A DNA stretch of 50,152 nt from Oscillospiraceae bacterium (GCA_015063545.1 SVTX01000013.1:1-50152), one strand, 5' to 3'; counted from the first letter of the stretch, positions 1 to 7,603 are shown. Translations and numbers: made by a program. The notes: generated from the sequence alone by a model not told the origin.

Positions 1-710
1 CCCATCCAGCTGATATCGTGGTTGCCCCACTGAACGTCTACGTTGTGGTGCGTCATAAGCATATCAAGTATCTTGTCTGCTCTCTGACCTCTGTCATATA
101 TGTCGCCCACCACGTGCAGACAGTCAACCGCCATGCGCTTGATAAGCGAGCAAAGCGCTTCAACAAAAGCGGGAGCCTGCCCTATTTCAATTATGGTAGA
201 AATAATATTTCTGTAATATTCCTGCTTATTATGCTCTTCACCCGACGTATGCAAAAGCTCATCGATTATCTTCTGAAATTCCGAAGGAAGCGCGTCACGC
301 ACCTTTGAACGAGTATATTTCGAAGCAACGGAGCGCGCAAGATCCACAAGTCTGTACAACGTCAAATCATACCATTCGGGAGTATCTTCGCCTTTTGCGT
401 GAAGCTCCTCTATTTTTTCAACAGGATAATAAATAAGCGTGCACAGCTCACGTCTCTCACTTTCGGAAACGAATCTGTAAAACAGATTGTCCACCTTTTC
501 GCGAATAACGCCTGAGCAGTTGTTGAGTATGTGCTTGAACGCCTCCGCTTCACCGTGAAGATCGCTCAAAAAATGCTCCGTGCCCTTGGGCAGATTAAGT
601 ATCGCGTTTAAGTTTACGACCGCAGAGCCCACCGTTCTGATCGAGGGATACTGTTTTGCAAGCAGATTAAACATTTTTATTTGTTCGGGAGTATATGCTG
701 TTTTATCCAT
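1..710 (-). CDS. fbp: Fructose-1,6-bisphosphatase class III, N-terminal part (runs off the window)
   Basis: Hydrolyses fructose-1,6-bisphosphate to fructose-6-phosphate in gluconeogenesis (cytoplasm). The first 236 codons are present; the family is usually about 640-670 residues, so roughly two thirds lie outside the window. The metallophosphatase signature is visible on the reverse strand: SDLHGE (about residue 50), GDIYDRG (about 205) and QWGNHD close to the edge, which provide the two-metal site. The ATG at 710 has a GAGGAG-type ribosome binding site a few bases upstream. The N-terminus (MDKTAYTPEQIKMF) and the long insert between the first two metal motifs fit the Firmicutes class III enzyme and not class I or II. 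It is divergent from tRNA-Gln. Confidence 0.93.
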   Translation of the reverse strand, partial: MDKTAYTPEQIKMFNLLAKQYPSIRTVGSAVVNLNAILNLPKGTEHFLSDLHGEAEAFKHILNNCSGVIREKVDNLFYRFVSESERRELCTLIYYPVEKIEELHAKGEDTPEWYDLTLYRLVDLARSVASKYTRSKVRDALPSEFQKIIDELLHTSGEEHNKQEYYRNIISTIIEIGQAPAFVEALCSLIKRMAVDCLHVVGDIYDRGQRADKILDMLMTHHNVDVQWGNHDISWM

Positions 711-741
711 AGAAATCTCCTCTTGTTGCTCTTATAATACT

Positions 742-770
742 ATTTTACATTGTTTTTGGTCTGTTGTAAA
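742..770 (-). promoter_or_regulatory. Sigma-A promoter of fbp
   Basis: Reverse strand TTTACA (765-770), 17-bp spacer, TAAAAT (742-747), about 30 bp before the fbp start codon. Confidence 0.6.
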
Positions 771-858
771 GACCTTTTTCGAAAATTGAACGAAAAAATG
801 TTCGTTTCTTTTCGCGCTTTGCCGTCAAAAAAGGACATTTTATTTTAGATAAAAGGTA

Positions 859-888
859 TTGACATTCCGCGCGCATGTGTGATATAAT
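859..888 (+). promoter_or_regulatory. Sigma-A promoter of tRNA-Gln
   Basis: TTGACA (859-864), 18-bp spacer, TATAAT (883-888). The mature tRNA begins 18 bp after the -10 box, a short leader typical of a dedicated tRNA promoter. Confidence 0.85.
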
Positions 889-905
889 ATCAAAGTATCA
901 AATAT

Positions 906-980
906 TGGGGTGTCGCCAAGCGGTAAGGCACAGGACTTTGACTCCTGCATTCGTCAGTTCAAATCTGGCCACCCCAGCCA
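906..980 (+). tRNA. tRNA-Gln (anticodon TTG)
   Basis: The seven-base acceptor TGGGGTG pairs exactly with CACCCCA. The anticodon stem CAGGA/TCCTG encloses loop CTTTGAC, giving anticodon TTG. The T-arm carries GTTCAAAT, the D-stem GCC/GGC is intact, and CCA is encoded at 978-980. The gene stands alone with its own promoter. The 3' end is unusual: from position 965 onward it is also the left arm of a long inverted repeat. Confidence 0.96.
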
Positions 981-1032
981 ACAGATAAGGCTCGCCAATC
1001 GGCGAGCCTTATCTGTTGGCTGGGCTGACCAG
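965..1032. repeat. Large palindrome that includes the 3' end of tRNA-Gln
   Basis: The left arm 965-996 (CTGG at the end of the T-arm through the acceptor strand and CCA to CTCGCC) pairs with the right arm 1001-1032, with two mismatches in 32 bp around a four-base loop AATC. The inner 19 bp or more are perfect and could act as a hairpin downstream of the tRNA, but no T-run follows. The right arm repeats the tRNA 3' end in inverted orientation, extending to an inverted T-loop (TTGAAC at about 1037). Confidence 0.9.
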
Positions 1033-1388
1033 TCGCTTGAACCGACACACATAAATCGCTTTGCGATTTATGTAAAAGTTCAAATCTAGCCTTTTCACCC
1101 TACGTGCAGACCTCATTGGCTATGCGTGCCCTTTGTGTTGGCTGGGCTGACCAGTCGCTTGAACTGACACACATAAATCGCTACGCGATTTATGTAAAAG
1201 TTCAAATCTAGCTTCTTCACCCTACATAAAGACTTCATTGGCTCTGCGCCCCTTGTTTGTTGGCTGGGCTAGCCGATTTGAAATGACACACATAAATCGC
1301 TACGCGATTTATGTAAAAGTTCAAATCCGGCTTCTTCTCCCTACGTGCAGACCTCATTGACTAATTGTGTAAAAGTTCAAATCTGCCC
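1014..1388. repeat. 122-bp tandem repeat array with tRNA T-arm-like sequences
   Basis: Units start at 1014, 1136 and 1258, an exact 122-bp period. The third unit decays near 1360 and is followed by a partial fragment (AAAAGTTCAAATCTGCCC) to 1388. Each unit contains an inverted tRNA-3'-end-like start (GTTGGCTGGGCT), then a perfect 11-bp hairpin ACATAAATCGC/GCGATTTATGT with a three-base loop (1049-1073, 1171-1195, 1290-1314), then a direct T-arm-like segment AAAAGTTCAAATC, then a tail containing CCCTAC and CTTCATTG or CCTCATTG. The hairpin arms are identical in all three units while the flanks have drifted. No reading frame is supported across 981-1489, so this array and the terminator below are all I see in that gene-free stretch. 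Confidence 0.9.
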
Positions 1389-1417
1389 AAAGCTTTCGAT
1401 TACTTTAGCTGACAGAC

Positions 1418-1463
1418 AAAAACGCACTGCCCGAATCAATCTCAGGCAATGCGTTTTTCTTTT
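1418..1463. terminator. Bidirectional terminator between the repeat array and the DUF4097 gene
   Basis: Arms AAAAACGCACTGCC (1418-1431) and GGCAATGCGTTTTT (1445-1458), with one mismatch and T-runs on both strands. It closes the PadR operon on the reverse strand and any transcript leaving the tRNA array on the forward strand. Confidence 0.75.
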
Positions 1464-1489
1464 GTTTTTCTATGCTTATTTTGCTATAC

Positions 1490-2446
1490 TCACTTCACTA
1501 TACTCAACTTTATATCACCCGTCGAGGTGGTAACCTTGCATCTTCCGCCCGACGTGCTTTCGGGTACGGATATATCTCCCGTCGAGGTTTTGGTTATAAA
1601 TATCTTATCTGAAAGCAGTGTTCCCGTTACGTCTCCCGTATCGGTCTCAACGGTTATAGCTTCGGCATCACATCCTATAAATCTGACATCAGCAGTGTCA
1701 CCCTTGATATCAAAAGTATCCGTGGATATAACGCTATTCAGTGTTATGTCTCCCGTATCAACAGTAATCATAACTCCCTTGCTGTGAACAGTCGTCATTC
1801 TCACCTCTCCCGTATCAGTCTCCGCAACGATGTAGCCTTCAACTATTGCCGAGGTTACCGAAATATCGCCGGTGCTTGCCGAAAGCTCCATTTCTTTCGC
1901 AGTCACGTTATTCAGAATAACGTCTCCCGTGCTTGTCTTTATGCTCATCTTTCCCTTCGCGGAAGCAGAGACGTTTATGTCTGCAGTTGACGCTTTTATT
2001 GAAATGCTTCCAAATCCCAACTCCTTGGGTATATTGATGTCTCCCGTATCCGTTGAGATATTGAGAGCGCCATAATCGTTGGCGGGAAGGTAAAGAATTA
2101 TCTCCGAGCTATCTCCGAAAAAGCTTATATGGTCATACCACGCGCGAGAGTCGATAATATCTATCACGAGCGCGCCGTCCTTGACGGATACTTCGTGAAA
2201 AAGCTTTTCCTGCTCATTGCAAACCACCTTGCATTTTCCATCCTCGGAAAGCTTGAAAACAACATCTGCCGTATCACAGTTTATAATAATGTTGCTGAAA
2301 TCATCGGATATGTCGTATGTGTTAGTTACGTATTTCTGGGTATTCAGCTTGCTAAAGTCAAATCCCACAGACGACAGTGCGCCAACGAATATTAACCCCC
2401 CTGCCACGACAAGAGAAGCCGCAATTATGATCCACACTTTTTTCAT
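1490..2446 (-). CDS. DUF4097-type beta-strand repeat protein, membrane anchored
   Basis: 318 residues: one N-terminal membrane segment (about residues 4-25), then an extracytoplasmic body built of short beta repeats with recurring DTGD, STGD and DTAD motifs, typical of DUF4097 (adhesin-like, LiaX-related) proteins. The molecular activity of the family is not settled; related proteins act in envelope-stress sensing. It is the last gene of a three-gene operon; its ATG overlaps the stop codon of the upstream DUF1700 gene by four bases (ATGA), so translation is probably coupled. PadR-DUF1700-DUF4097 is a common Firmicutes gene set. The family assignment is firm; the role is inferred. Confidence 0.88.
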   Translation of the reverse strand: MKKVWIIIAASLVVAGGLIFVGALSSVGFDFSKLNTQKYVTNTYDISDDFSNIIINCDTADVVFKLSEDGKCKVVCNEQEKLFHEVSVKDGALVIDIIDSRAWYDHISFFGDSSEIILYLPANDYGALNISTDTGDINIPKELGFGSISIKASTADINVSASAKGKMSIKTSTGDVILNNVTAKEMELSASTGDISVTSAIVEGYIVAETDTGEVRMTTVHSKGVMITVDTGDITLNSVISTDTFDIKGDTADVRFIGCDAEAITVETDTGDVTGTLLSDKIFITKTSTGDISVPESTSGGRCKVTTSTGDIKLSIVK

Positions 2447-3045
2447 TCTCCCTTCTCCTTCCCGACAAATATCTTTTTTATTCCCAACGCTGTCTTTTTC
2501 GCAAGCAAAACCGTCAATCGGGAGAGAGCTTTACAAGCAAAGAACATGAATATTCCAAGTCCCGCGCAACACACTCCCAGACCGAATACAGCCATTGCAG
2601 CAATATAATTCTTCAAAACAAGACAAACAACAGCATAAACAGGTCCCGCTACCGCGCAAGCGGCAAAGGCGGCGCCAACCGCCCACAGAGATATCACCAC
2701 AGACCATATTACGATGTACACCGCGAGCATTATTATTGCTGCCGCAAGCAAAAGAGGTACCCAAAGTGGCGAGCCAATGACCAAGAGCACTATCTCCCAT
2801 GCCTTGAGCTTCCTGCTTTTCTTTTTCTTTTCCTTAACCAACACCTTTAAAGGAACATCCTTCAAAATGTCGTCTATTATATCATTTACCGTTCCAAGCG
2901 CCGCAACCGCGTCTTCTTCTGCCATACCGTCCTCAATGCGGTCATCTATCATTTCAGCGTAAAATTCTACATGTCCGTCTATGTCTTCTTGCGGTAATCC
3001 CGACAGCTTTTCCTGCAATAGCTCAAGAAACTCGTATTTAAGCAT
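2443..3045 (-). CDS. DUF1700 (HAAS-domain) membrane protein
   Basis: About 200 residues. The N-terminal helical domain (about residues 1-70, YEFLELLQEKLSGLPQEDI) is the HAAS/DUF1700 signature and is followed by a basic linker KEKKKKSRK and four or so hydrophobic segments. Such proteins are usually encoded next to a PadR regulator and are thought to work with it; the exact role is unknown. Start choice: an ATG at 3054 lies directly on the GGGAGG ribosome binding site with no spacing, whereas the ATG at 3045 (MLKYEF) is nine bases downstream, so I use 3045. It overlaps the end of the PadR gene by eight bases. Confidence 0.87.
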   Translation of the reverse strand: MLKYEFLELLQEKLSGLPQEDIDGHVEFYAEMIDDRIEDGMAEEDAVAALGTVNDIIDDILKDVPLKVLVKEKKKKSRKLKAWEIVLLVIGSPLWVPLLLAAAIIMLAVYIVIWSVVISLWAVGAAFAACAVAGPVYAVVCLVLKNYIAAMAVFGLGVCCAGLGIFMFFACKALSRLTVLLAKKTALGIKKIFVGKEKGE

Positions 3046-3358
3046 CGTTTTCATCCTCCCTCACTACAAAATTATAAATTGAAATCATTTCGCTCCACTC
3101 TTTCTTAAAATCCTCTATACGCTTAATTCCCTGCTCGGTTATGCGATAATATTTTCTGAGCCTTCCGTCATGCTCTACCGTACTTACCGTGAGCATTCTT
3201 GCATGTTCAAGCCTTTTAAGTATTGTATAAAGAGTAGATTCGGACAATTCCAGATACGGCTTCATGTCCTTAATTATTTTGTATCCGTATGAATCCTTGC
3301 TTTTTATTGCCGCCAGAACGCACACGTCTAAAAATCCTCTTTTCAGTTGAATATCCAT
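3038..3358 (-). CDS. PadR family transcriptional regulator
   Basis: 106 residues of winged-helix repressor: MDIQLKRGFLDVCVLAAI, then YGYKIIKDM, then the recognition segment SESTLYTILKRLE and the wing DGRLRKYYRIT, all hallmarks of PadR. First gene of the operon with DUF1700 and DUF4097, presumably the one controlling it. The promoter just upstream carries an AATAC/GTATT inverted repeat across the -10 box that would suit autorepression. The inducing signal is not visible from sequence; envelope stress is a guess from the downstream genes. Confidence 0.93.
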   Translation of the reverse strand: MDIQLKRGFLDVCVLAAIKSKDSYGYKIIKDMKPYLELSESTLYTILKRLEHARMLTVSTVEHDGRLRKYYRITEQGIKRIEDFKKEWSEMISIYNFVVREDENDA

Positions 3359-3377
3359 TTCATACCTCCCCTTACAT

Positions 3378-3411
3378 AATACATCATATCACGAAGTATT
3401 ATTTTTGTCAA
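3378..3411 (-). promoter_or_regulatory. Promoter and candidate operator of the PadR operon
   Basis: Reverse strand TTGACA (3406-3411), 17-bp spacer, TATGAT (3383-3388). An inverted repeat AATAC (3378-3382) / GTATT (3396-3400) spans the -10 box and resembles the spaced dyads bound by PadR proteins. A GGGGAGG ribosome binding site follows before the ATG at 3358. Confidence 0.75.
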
Positions 3412-3488
3412 GAGTTTTTCTGAATTTTGTAAAAAAATTAAGTTTTTAAATACTGTTTCGTGCTTACAGACTCTCCGAATTAATAATA

Positions 3489-3517
3489 TTGACAAGAACA
3501 TATTTCTATGGTATGAT
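3489..3517 (+). promoter_or_regulatory. Sigma-A promoter of the YwaF-like gene
   Basis: TTGACA (3489-3494), 17-bp spacer, TATGAT (3512-3517). Its -10 region shares TATGATGTAT with the divergent PadR promoter. It overlaps the most upstream possible (TTG) start of the reading frame, which rules that start out. Confidence 0.85.
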
Positions 3518-3554
3518 GTATCCGGTGACAAAATACGACAATTTGGAGTATAAA

Positions 3555-4328
3555 ATGAAAGAATTTTTAGGAATCGGCGGATACCGACGCGAGCCGTCGG
3601 GCGCGTATTCATGGCAGCATCTGTTGTTCGTTGGGCTTCTTCTCGCCGCGATGGTTGTTCTTGCTATTATATTTGGCAGAATGTACCGCAACAAGGATGT
3701 CAAAGACAAAAACAAGGTTCTTATTGCGGCGGCAATACTTATCGATGCTTTTGAAATATTCAAAATAATCGTTATGATCATTCGCTCGGACGAGCCCTCC
3801 ACCGCATGGCACAATCTTCTCCCTCTGTATCTGTGCAGCATACAGCTCATAACTATTCCGCTGGCTGCATTTACCAAGGGACGGGTCAAACAGGCAGCTT
3901 TGGATTTCGTACTTATTTTCGGTATTCTCGGCGCAATACTCGGTACAGTCGGCGCGGCTCAAAATTACGGAGCCTACCCTGTTTTGTCTCTTGACAACGT
4001 GGTTTCCGGAATAACTCATTCTATTTCGGGATTTGCATCGCTCTATATCGCCATATCGGGAATGACAAGTCTCAAAAAGAGAAATATGCCTATCACATTC
4101 GGTATTCTCGGCTTTTTCTGCGTGGTGGCTTACGCGGTAAACAAGGTCCTTGACACAAATTACATGTTCCTCATGCGCGACGACGGCACACCTTACGTGA
4201 TGTTGACAAATCTTGTAAAAGGCAATTCTGTTCTGTATGCTATAGGCGTAATAGTTCTTTTCGTTATCTACATAGCACTGTTCTATCTTGCGCAAACGCT
4301 TATTGAAAAAAAGAAGAAAATCTCTTAA
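3555..4328 (+). CDS. YwaF-like (TMEM164-type) integral membrane protein
   Basis: About 257 residues with six or seven hydrophobic segments and a positive C-terminal tail (EKKKKIS). The motif WHNLLPLYLCSIQL in the third segment is the conserved H-x-LPL-x-LC signature of the YwaF/TIGR02206 family, related to eukaryotic TMEM164. The bacterial function is not established to my knowledge; TMEM164 acts in lipid acyl transfer, so a lipid role is possible but unproven. The ATG at 3555 is preceded by GGAG at a suitable distance; a longer frame from 3489 begins inside the promoter and is rejected. Single-gene unit between its promoter and a terminator, divergent from the PadR operon. Confidence 0.8.
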   Translation: MKEFLGIGGYRREPSGAYSWQHLLFVGLLLAAMVVLAIIFGRMYRNKDVKDKNKVLIAAAILIDAFEIFKIIVMIIRSDEPSTAWHNLLPLYLCSIQLITIPLAAFTKGRVKQAALDFVLIFGILGAILGTVGAAQNYGAYPVLSLDNVVSGITHSISGFASLYIAISGMTSLKKRNMPITFGILGFFCVVAYAVNKVLDTNYMFLMRDDGTPYVMLTNLVKGNSVLYAIGVIVLFVIYIALFYLAQTLIEKKKKIS

Positions 4329-4342
4329 TTCAAAACACAAAA

Positions 4343-4388
4343 ACGCTCCGTATATCTGTAAAGATCAGATGTGTGGGGCGTATTTTTT
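4343..4388 (+). terminator. Terminator after the YwaF-like gene
   Basis: Imperfect hairpin ACGCTCC...ATCTG / CAGAT...GGGGCGT followed by ATTTTTT. Confidence 0.75.
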
Positions 4389-4418
4389 CACTTTAGTTAA
4401 ATAAATTGTCAAATTCTC

Positions 4419-4447
4419 TTGACAAACAAAACCTTTAGTCTTATAAT
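4419..4447 (+). promoter_or_regulatory. Consensus sigma-A promoter of the threonine ammonia-lyase operon
   Basis: TTGACA (4419-4424), 17-bp spacer, TATAAT (4442-4447): a perfect match. An AAGGAAG ribosome binding site follows before the ATG at 4478. Confidence 0.92.
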
Positions 4448-4477
4448 AAGCATATACTATCAAAAGGAAGTGTTATC

Positions 4478-5686
4478 ATGCTTAATCTGGATATGATATA
4501 TCATGCATCGTTCGTACTCAAGGACGTCGTGAGAAAAACAAATCTTGTACCCTCCCCCGCGATAAATCCCGAATGCAACGTATATCTCAAGCCCGAGAAC
4601 CTTCAGCTCACGGGTTCATTTAAGGTGCGCGGCTCGGGATACATGATCTCTCAGCTTTCCGAGGAGGAAAAGGCGCGCGGCGTTATCGCCTGCTCTGCGG
4701 GAAATCACGCTCAGGGTGTGGCTCTCGCGGCAACAAAGTACGGCATAAAATCCCTCATTTGCCTCCCTGACGGCGCTCCCATATCCAAGGTTGAGGCGAC
4801 TAAGGGATACGGCGCTGACGTTTGTCTTGTAAAGGGTGTTTACGACGATGCGTATAAAAAGGCATTGGAGCTTCGCGACGAGTGCGGATACACATTCGTT
4901 CACCCCTTTGACGACGAACGCGTTATCGCAGGTCAAGGAACCATAGGTCTGGAAATTCTCTCCGATCTTGATAATATTGACGCTGTAGTCGTTCCCATCG
5001 GCGGAGGCGGACTTATAGCCGGCGTTGCTTGCGCTATCAAAAAGCTCAAGCCCAAGTGCAAGGTCTACGGTGTTCAGGCTCAGGGCGCACCCAGTATGCT
5101 AAACTCGATAGCAAACAAGCGCATTGAAAGACTTGACTCTGTTTCCACAATAGCCGACGGTATCGCGGTAAAGGAGCCGGGTGCCAACACCTTTGAGCTT
5201 GTAAACAAATATGTAGACGGTATTGTTTCTGTTACAGAAGACGAGATCTGCTCCGCAATTCTCGCGCTCATCGAACAGCACAAGATGATTGCGGAAGGCG
5301 CGGGCGCGGTATCCGTTGCGGCGGTAATGTTCAACAAAATTCCCGTCAAGGGCAAGAACGTAGTTTGCGTGGTTTCCGGCGGTAACATCGACGTTACGAT
5401 CCTCTCCAGAGTGATCAAGCGAGGTCTTTATAAAACGGGACGCTCGTGCGAGCTTTGCATCGAGCTTATGGATAAGCCCGGTCAGCTCCAGAAGGTTGCG
5501 GAAATAATCGCGGCAAACGGAGGAAACGTAATTTCGGTAAGCCACGAGCGCGGAAGCGAGACAGAGGATATCAACGGATGCTTCCTCCGCCTTATACTTG
5601 AAACAAGAAATTATGAGCATATAGCAGAAATAAACAAGGCTCTCACAGACGCAGGTCTGAGACTTCACAACGAAAGAGGTAACTGA
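4478..5686 (+). CDS. ilvA: Threonine ammonia-lyase with C-terminal ACT domain
   Basis: PLP enzyme that deaminates threonine (and usually serine) to 2-oxobutyrate (pyruvate) and ammonia. 402 residues, the length of the short catabolic/one-ACT type and not the 510-residue biosynthetic type. PLP lysine K49 lies in GSFKVRGSGYM; SAGNHAQGVA and the phosphate-binding GGGGLIAGV loop are intact. The ACT domain begins near residue 325 (SCELCIELMDKPGQLQKVAE), indicating allosteric control by an amino acid. The next gene, two bases after the stop, encodes RidA, which removes the reactive enamine this enzyme releases. Whether it feeds isoleucine synthesis or threonine fermentation cannot be decided here; tdcB would be an alternative symbol. 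Confidence 0.94.
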   Translation: MLNLDMIYHASFVLKDVVRKTNLVPSPAINPECNVYLKPENLQLTGSFKVRGSGYMISQLSEEEKARGVIACSAGNHAQGVALAATKYGIKSLICLPDGAPISKVEATKGYGADVCLVKGVYDDAYKKALELRDECGYTFVHPFDDERVIAGQGTIGLEILSDLDNIDAVVVPIGGGGLIAGVACAIKKLKPKCKVYGVQAQGAPSMLNSIANKRIERLDSVSTIADGIAVKEPGANTFELVNKYVDGIVSVTEDEICSAILALIEQHKMIAEGAGAVSVAAVMFNKIPVKGKNVVCVVSGGNIDVTILSRVIKRGLYKTGRSCELCIELMDKPGQLQKVAEIIAANGGNVISVSHERGSETEDINGCFLRLILETRNYEHIAEINKALTDAGLRLHNERGN

Positions 5687-5687
5687 T

Positions 5688-6065
5688 ATGGCAGAAAGAG
5701 TATATACTAAGAATGCACCCGACGCAATAGGTCCTTACAGCCAGGCGGTTCGCGCAAACGGACTTGTTTTCACATCCGGACAGATCCCGATCAACCCCGC
5801 GACCGGAAATATTGAGGCTGAGGGCATCTCTGCGCAGACTGAACAGGTATGCAAAAATCTCAAGGCTGTGCTTGAAGCATCCGGCTCGGATATCACACGC
5901 GTTGTAAAAACTACATGCTTCCTCTATGATATGGCAGACTTTGCCGCATTCAACGAGGTCTACGCGACATACTTCACCTCAAAGCCCGCGCGCTCCTGCG
6001 TAGCGGTGAAAACTCTCCCAAAGGGCGTCCTCGTTGAAGTCGAGGCAATAGCGGAGATAGATTAA
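5688..6065 (+). CDS. ridA: RidA family enamine/imine deaminase
   Basis: 125 residues, the normal size of the trimeric RidA/YjgF/UK114 fold. FTSGQIPINPATG and the C-terminal PARSCVAVKTLPKGVLVEVEAIAEID are family hallmarks, with the conserved arginine in PARSCV that binds the substrate carboxylate. RidA hydrolyses 2-aminoacrylate and 2-aminocrotonate, the unstable products of serine/threonine dehydratases. Its start lies two bases after the ilvA stop, so producer and detoxifier are co-translated. Confidence 0.96.
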   Translation: MAERVYTKNAPDAIGPYSQAVRANGLVFTSGQIPINPATGNIEAEGISAQTEQVCKNLKAVLEASGSDITRVVKTTCFLYDMADFAAFNEVYATYFTSKPARSCVAVKTLPKGVLVEVEAIAEID

Positions 6066-6083
6066 ACAGTTAATTGAGATCGA

Positions 6084-6155
6084 TGCGGGGAAACCTTTTT
6101 GCAAGAAGGCTTTCCCCGCACCAATTCCCAAAAACTTTTCAAAAATATTTTGAAT
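6084..6155 (+). repeat. Interspersed palindromic element, copy 1 (also a possible terminator)
   Basis: Hairpin TGCGGGGAAA.CCTT / AAGG.TTTCCCCGCA (6084-6120), followed by an A/T-rich tail containing AAAAACTTTTCAAAAATATTTT (split by composition, 6129-6150). A second copy with the same plan lies at 25087-25140. The stem can end the ilvA-ridA transcript, but the tail has A-runs and not a clean T-run. Confidence 0.7.
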
Positions 6156-6200
6156 AACCAATTTTGTAATCGGGAAATTGGTTGTGGGCGACATCCCACA
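6156..6200 (+). promoter_or_regulatory. Two hairpins in the antiporter leader
   Basis: AACCAATTT/AAATTGGTT (6156-6183), directly followed by TGTGGG/CCCACA (6183-6200), then the GAAAGAAGG ribosome binding site and ATG at 6220. I do not recognise a known riboswitch. No clear promoter was found between 6066 and 6219. Confidence 0.4.
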
Positions 6201-6219
6201 CAGTGAAAGAAGGCTTACT

Positions 6220-7554
6220 ATGGATACCACACAAATATTACTTTCAATTTCAGTCTGCGTAATGGTCGGACTGCTCATGTCGAGAATATGTAAAATATTT
6301 AAATTGCCTGCCGTTACGGGATATCTTGTGGCAGGCGTGCTTATTGGATGCTTCTGCCTCGGTCAGGTAAATCTCCCCGGCGGATATCACCTGGGATTTG
6401 CGGCAAAAAATTTTGCTGACGTTGAGACGCTTGGAATTCTTGCCGACGTAGCTCTCGGATTTATCGCTTTTTCAATAGGAAGCGAATTTAAAATGTCAGA
6501 CCTCAAAAAAACAGGCAAACGTGTTGCTATAATAGGCTGTGCTCAGGCAATAGTAGCGTCGCTTGTAGTGTGCGGCGCGCTTATAGGACTTCACTTTATA
6601 TTGCTGTCGGCAACAAAACAGGACCTTCTTCCCCTCCCCGCAGCTCTTATCCTCGGTGCAATAGCATCAGCAACAGCACCCGCCGCGACGCTCATGGTCG
6701 TACGGCAGTACAAGGCAAAAGGTCCTCTTACTGACATGCTTTTGCCCATAGTTGCGCTGGACGACGCGGTAGGTCTTATGATATTTGCGGTACTTATGGG
6801 AATCGCCAAAGCCATCAGCGGCGGCAACACGGGCATTGTTTCCATCGCGGTAGAGCCCATGATAGAAATAGTAGCTTCCCTTCTCATCGGCGCTCTTCTG
6901 GGCTTTGTTCTCTCAGAGCTTGAAAAGCTTTTCCACTCCAACAGTAACCGTCTGGCACTCGTAATATCCTTTGTATTTATCACCGTAGCAGTGACAACAC
7001 TCAAAAACATTCATATTGGCAACGTACATATAGGATTCTCTTCGCTTTTGACATGTATGATGTGCGGAACTGTATTCTGCAACGTCTGTGAATGCTCCGA
7101 CGAGATGATGTCAAGAGCAGACGGCTGGACTAAGCCATTGCTTATTCTGTTCTTCGTCATAAGCGGCGCAGAGCTTGACCTCAGGGTGTTCTTGAAGCCT
7201 TGGTTCGTGCTCATTGGTGTTGTATATATTCTTTTCCGTTGCGCAGGAAAATATTTCGGCGCGAGATTTTCTTCACAGCTTATGGGCTGTGACAAGCACA
7301 CGGTTGATTATCTCGGTGTAACCCTGTTCCCACAGGCGGGTGTCGCTTTGGGCATGGTAAGCACCGTGGCATCGGATTCCGTAATGGGTGGAACTCCAGT
7401 TGCAAGTACTGTTCGATTTGTTATTCTGTTCAGTGTTTTGATATATGAAATTTTCGGCCCTGTTCTTACAAAATGGGCACTCACAAAGGCAGGCGATATT
7501 ACACCAAAGCCCGCAAACCATTCCGGCCGCAAAAAAAATCCGGAACATTTATAA
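6220..7554 (+). CDS. Cation:proton antiporter, CPA2-like
   Basis: About 444 residues with around 12 membrane segments covering nearly the whole chain. LDDAVGLMIFAVLMG carries the paired aspartates found in ion-binding sites of Na+/H+ antiporters, and the N-terminal PAVTGYLVAGVLIG is typical of the NhaP/Kef/CPA superfamily. The C-terminus is short (GRKKNPEHL) with no TrkA-N/RCK nucleotide domain, unlike KefB/C. It likely exchanges Na+ or K+ for H+ at the cytoplasmic membrane. The ATG at 6220 (MDTTQILLSIS) follows GAAAGAAGG; an ATG-less upstream extension to 6178 reads through the hairpins and is less likely. Confidence 0.85.
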   Translation: MDTTQILLSISVCVMVGLLMSRICKIFKLPAVTGYLVAGVLIGCFCLGQVNLPGGYHLGFAAKNFADVETLGILADVALGFIAFSIGSEFKMSDLKKTGKRVAIIGCAQAIVASLVVCGALIGLHFILLSATKQDLLPLPAALILGAIASATAPAATLMVVRQYKAKGPLTDMLLPIVALDDAVGLMIFAVLMGIAKAISGGNTGIVSIAVEPMIEIVASLLIGALLGFVLSELEKLFHSNSNRLALVISFVFITVAVTTLKNIHIGNVHIGFSSLLTCMMCGTVFCNVCECSDEMMSRADGWTKPLLILFFVISGAELDLRVFLKPWFVLIGVVYILFRCAGKYFGARFSSQLMGCDKHTVDYLGVTLFPQAGVALGMVSTVASDSVMGGTPVASTVRFVILFSVLIYEIFGPVLTKWALTKAGDITPKPANHSGRKKNPEHL

Positions 7555-7562
7555 TAAACATT

Positions 7563-7603
7563 CCACCCGAAAGCGGATCTTCTCGATTTCGGGTGGTTTT
7601 TTT
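7563..7603 (+). terminator. Terminator after the antiporter gene
   Basis: CCACCCGAAA (7563-7572) pairs with TTTCGGGTGG (7587-7596), followed by seven T. Confidence 0.93.

Noticed and set aside
1014..1388. CRISPR array
   Set aside because: Repeat units are 122 bp, contiguous and without unique spacers, and no cas genes are nearby.
906..1388. Integrative element attachment site at tRNA-Gln
   Set aside because: T-arm copies are short and inverted or embedded in hairpins, and no integrase or foreign gene follows.
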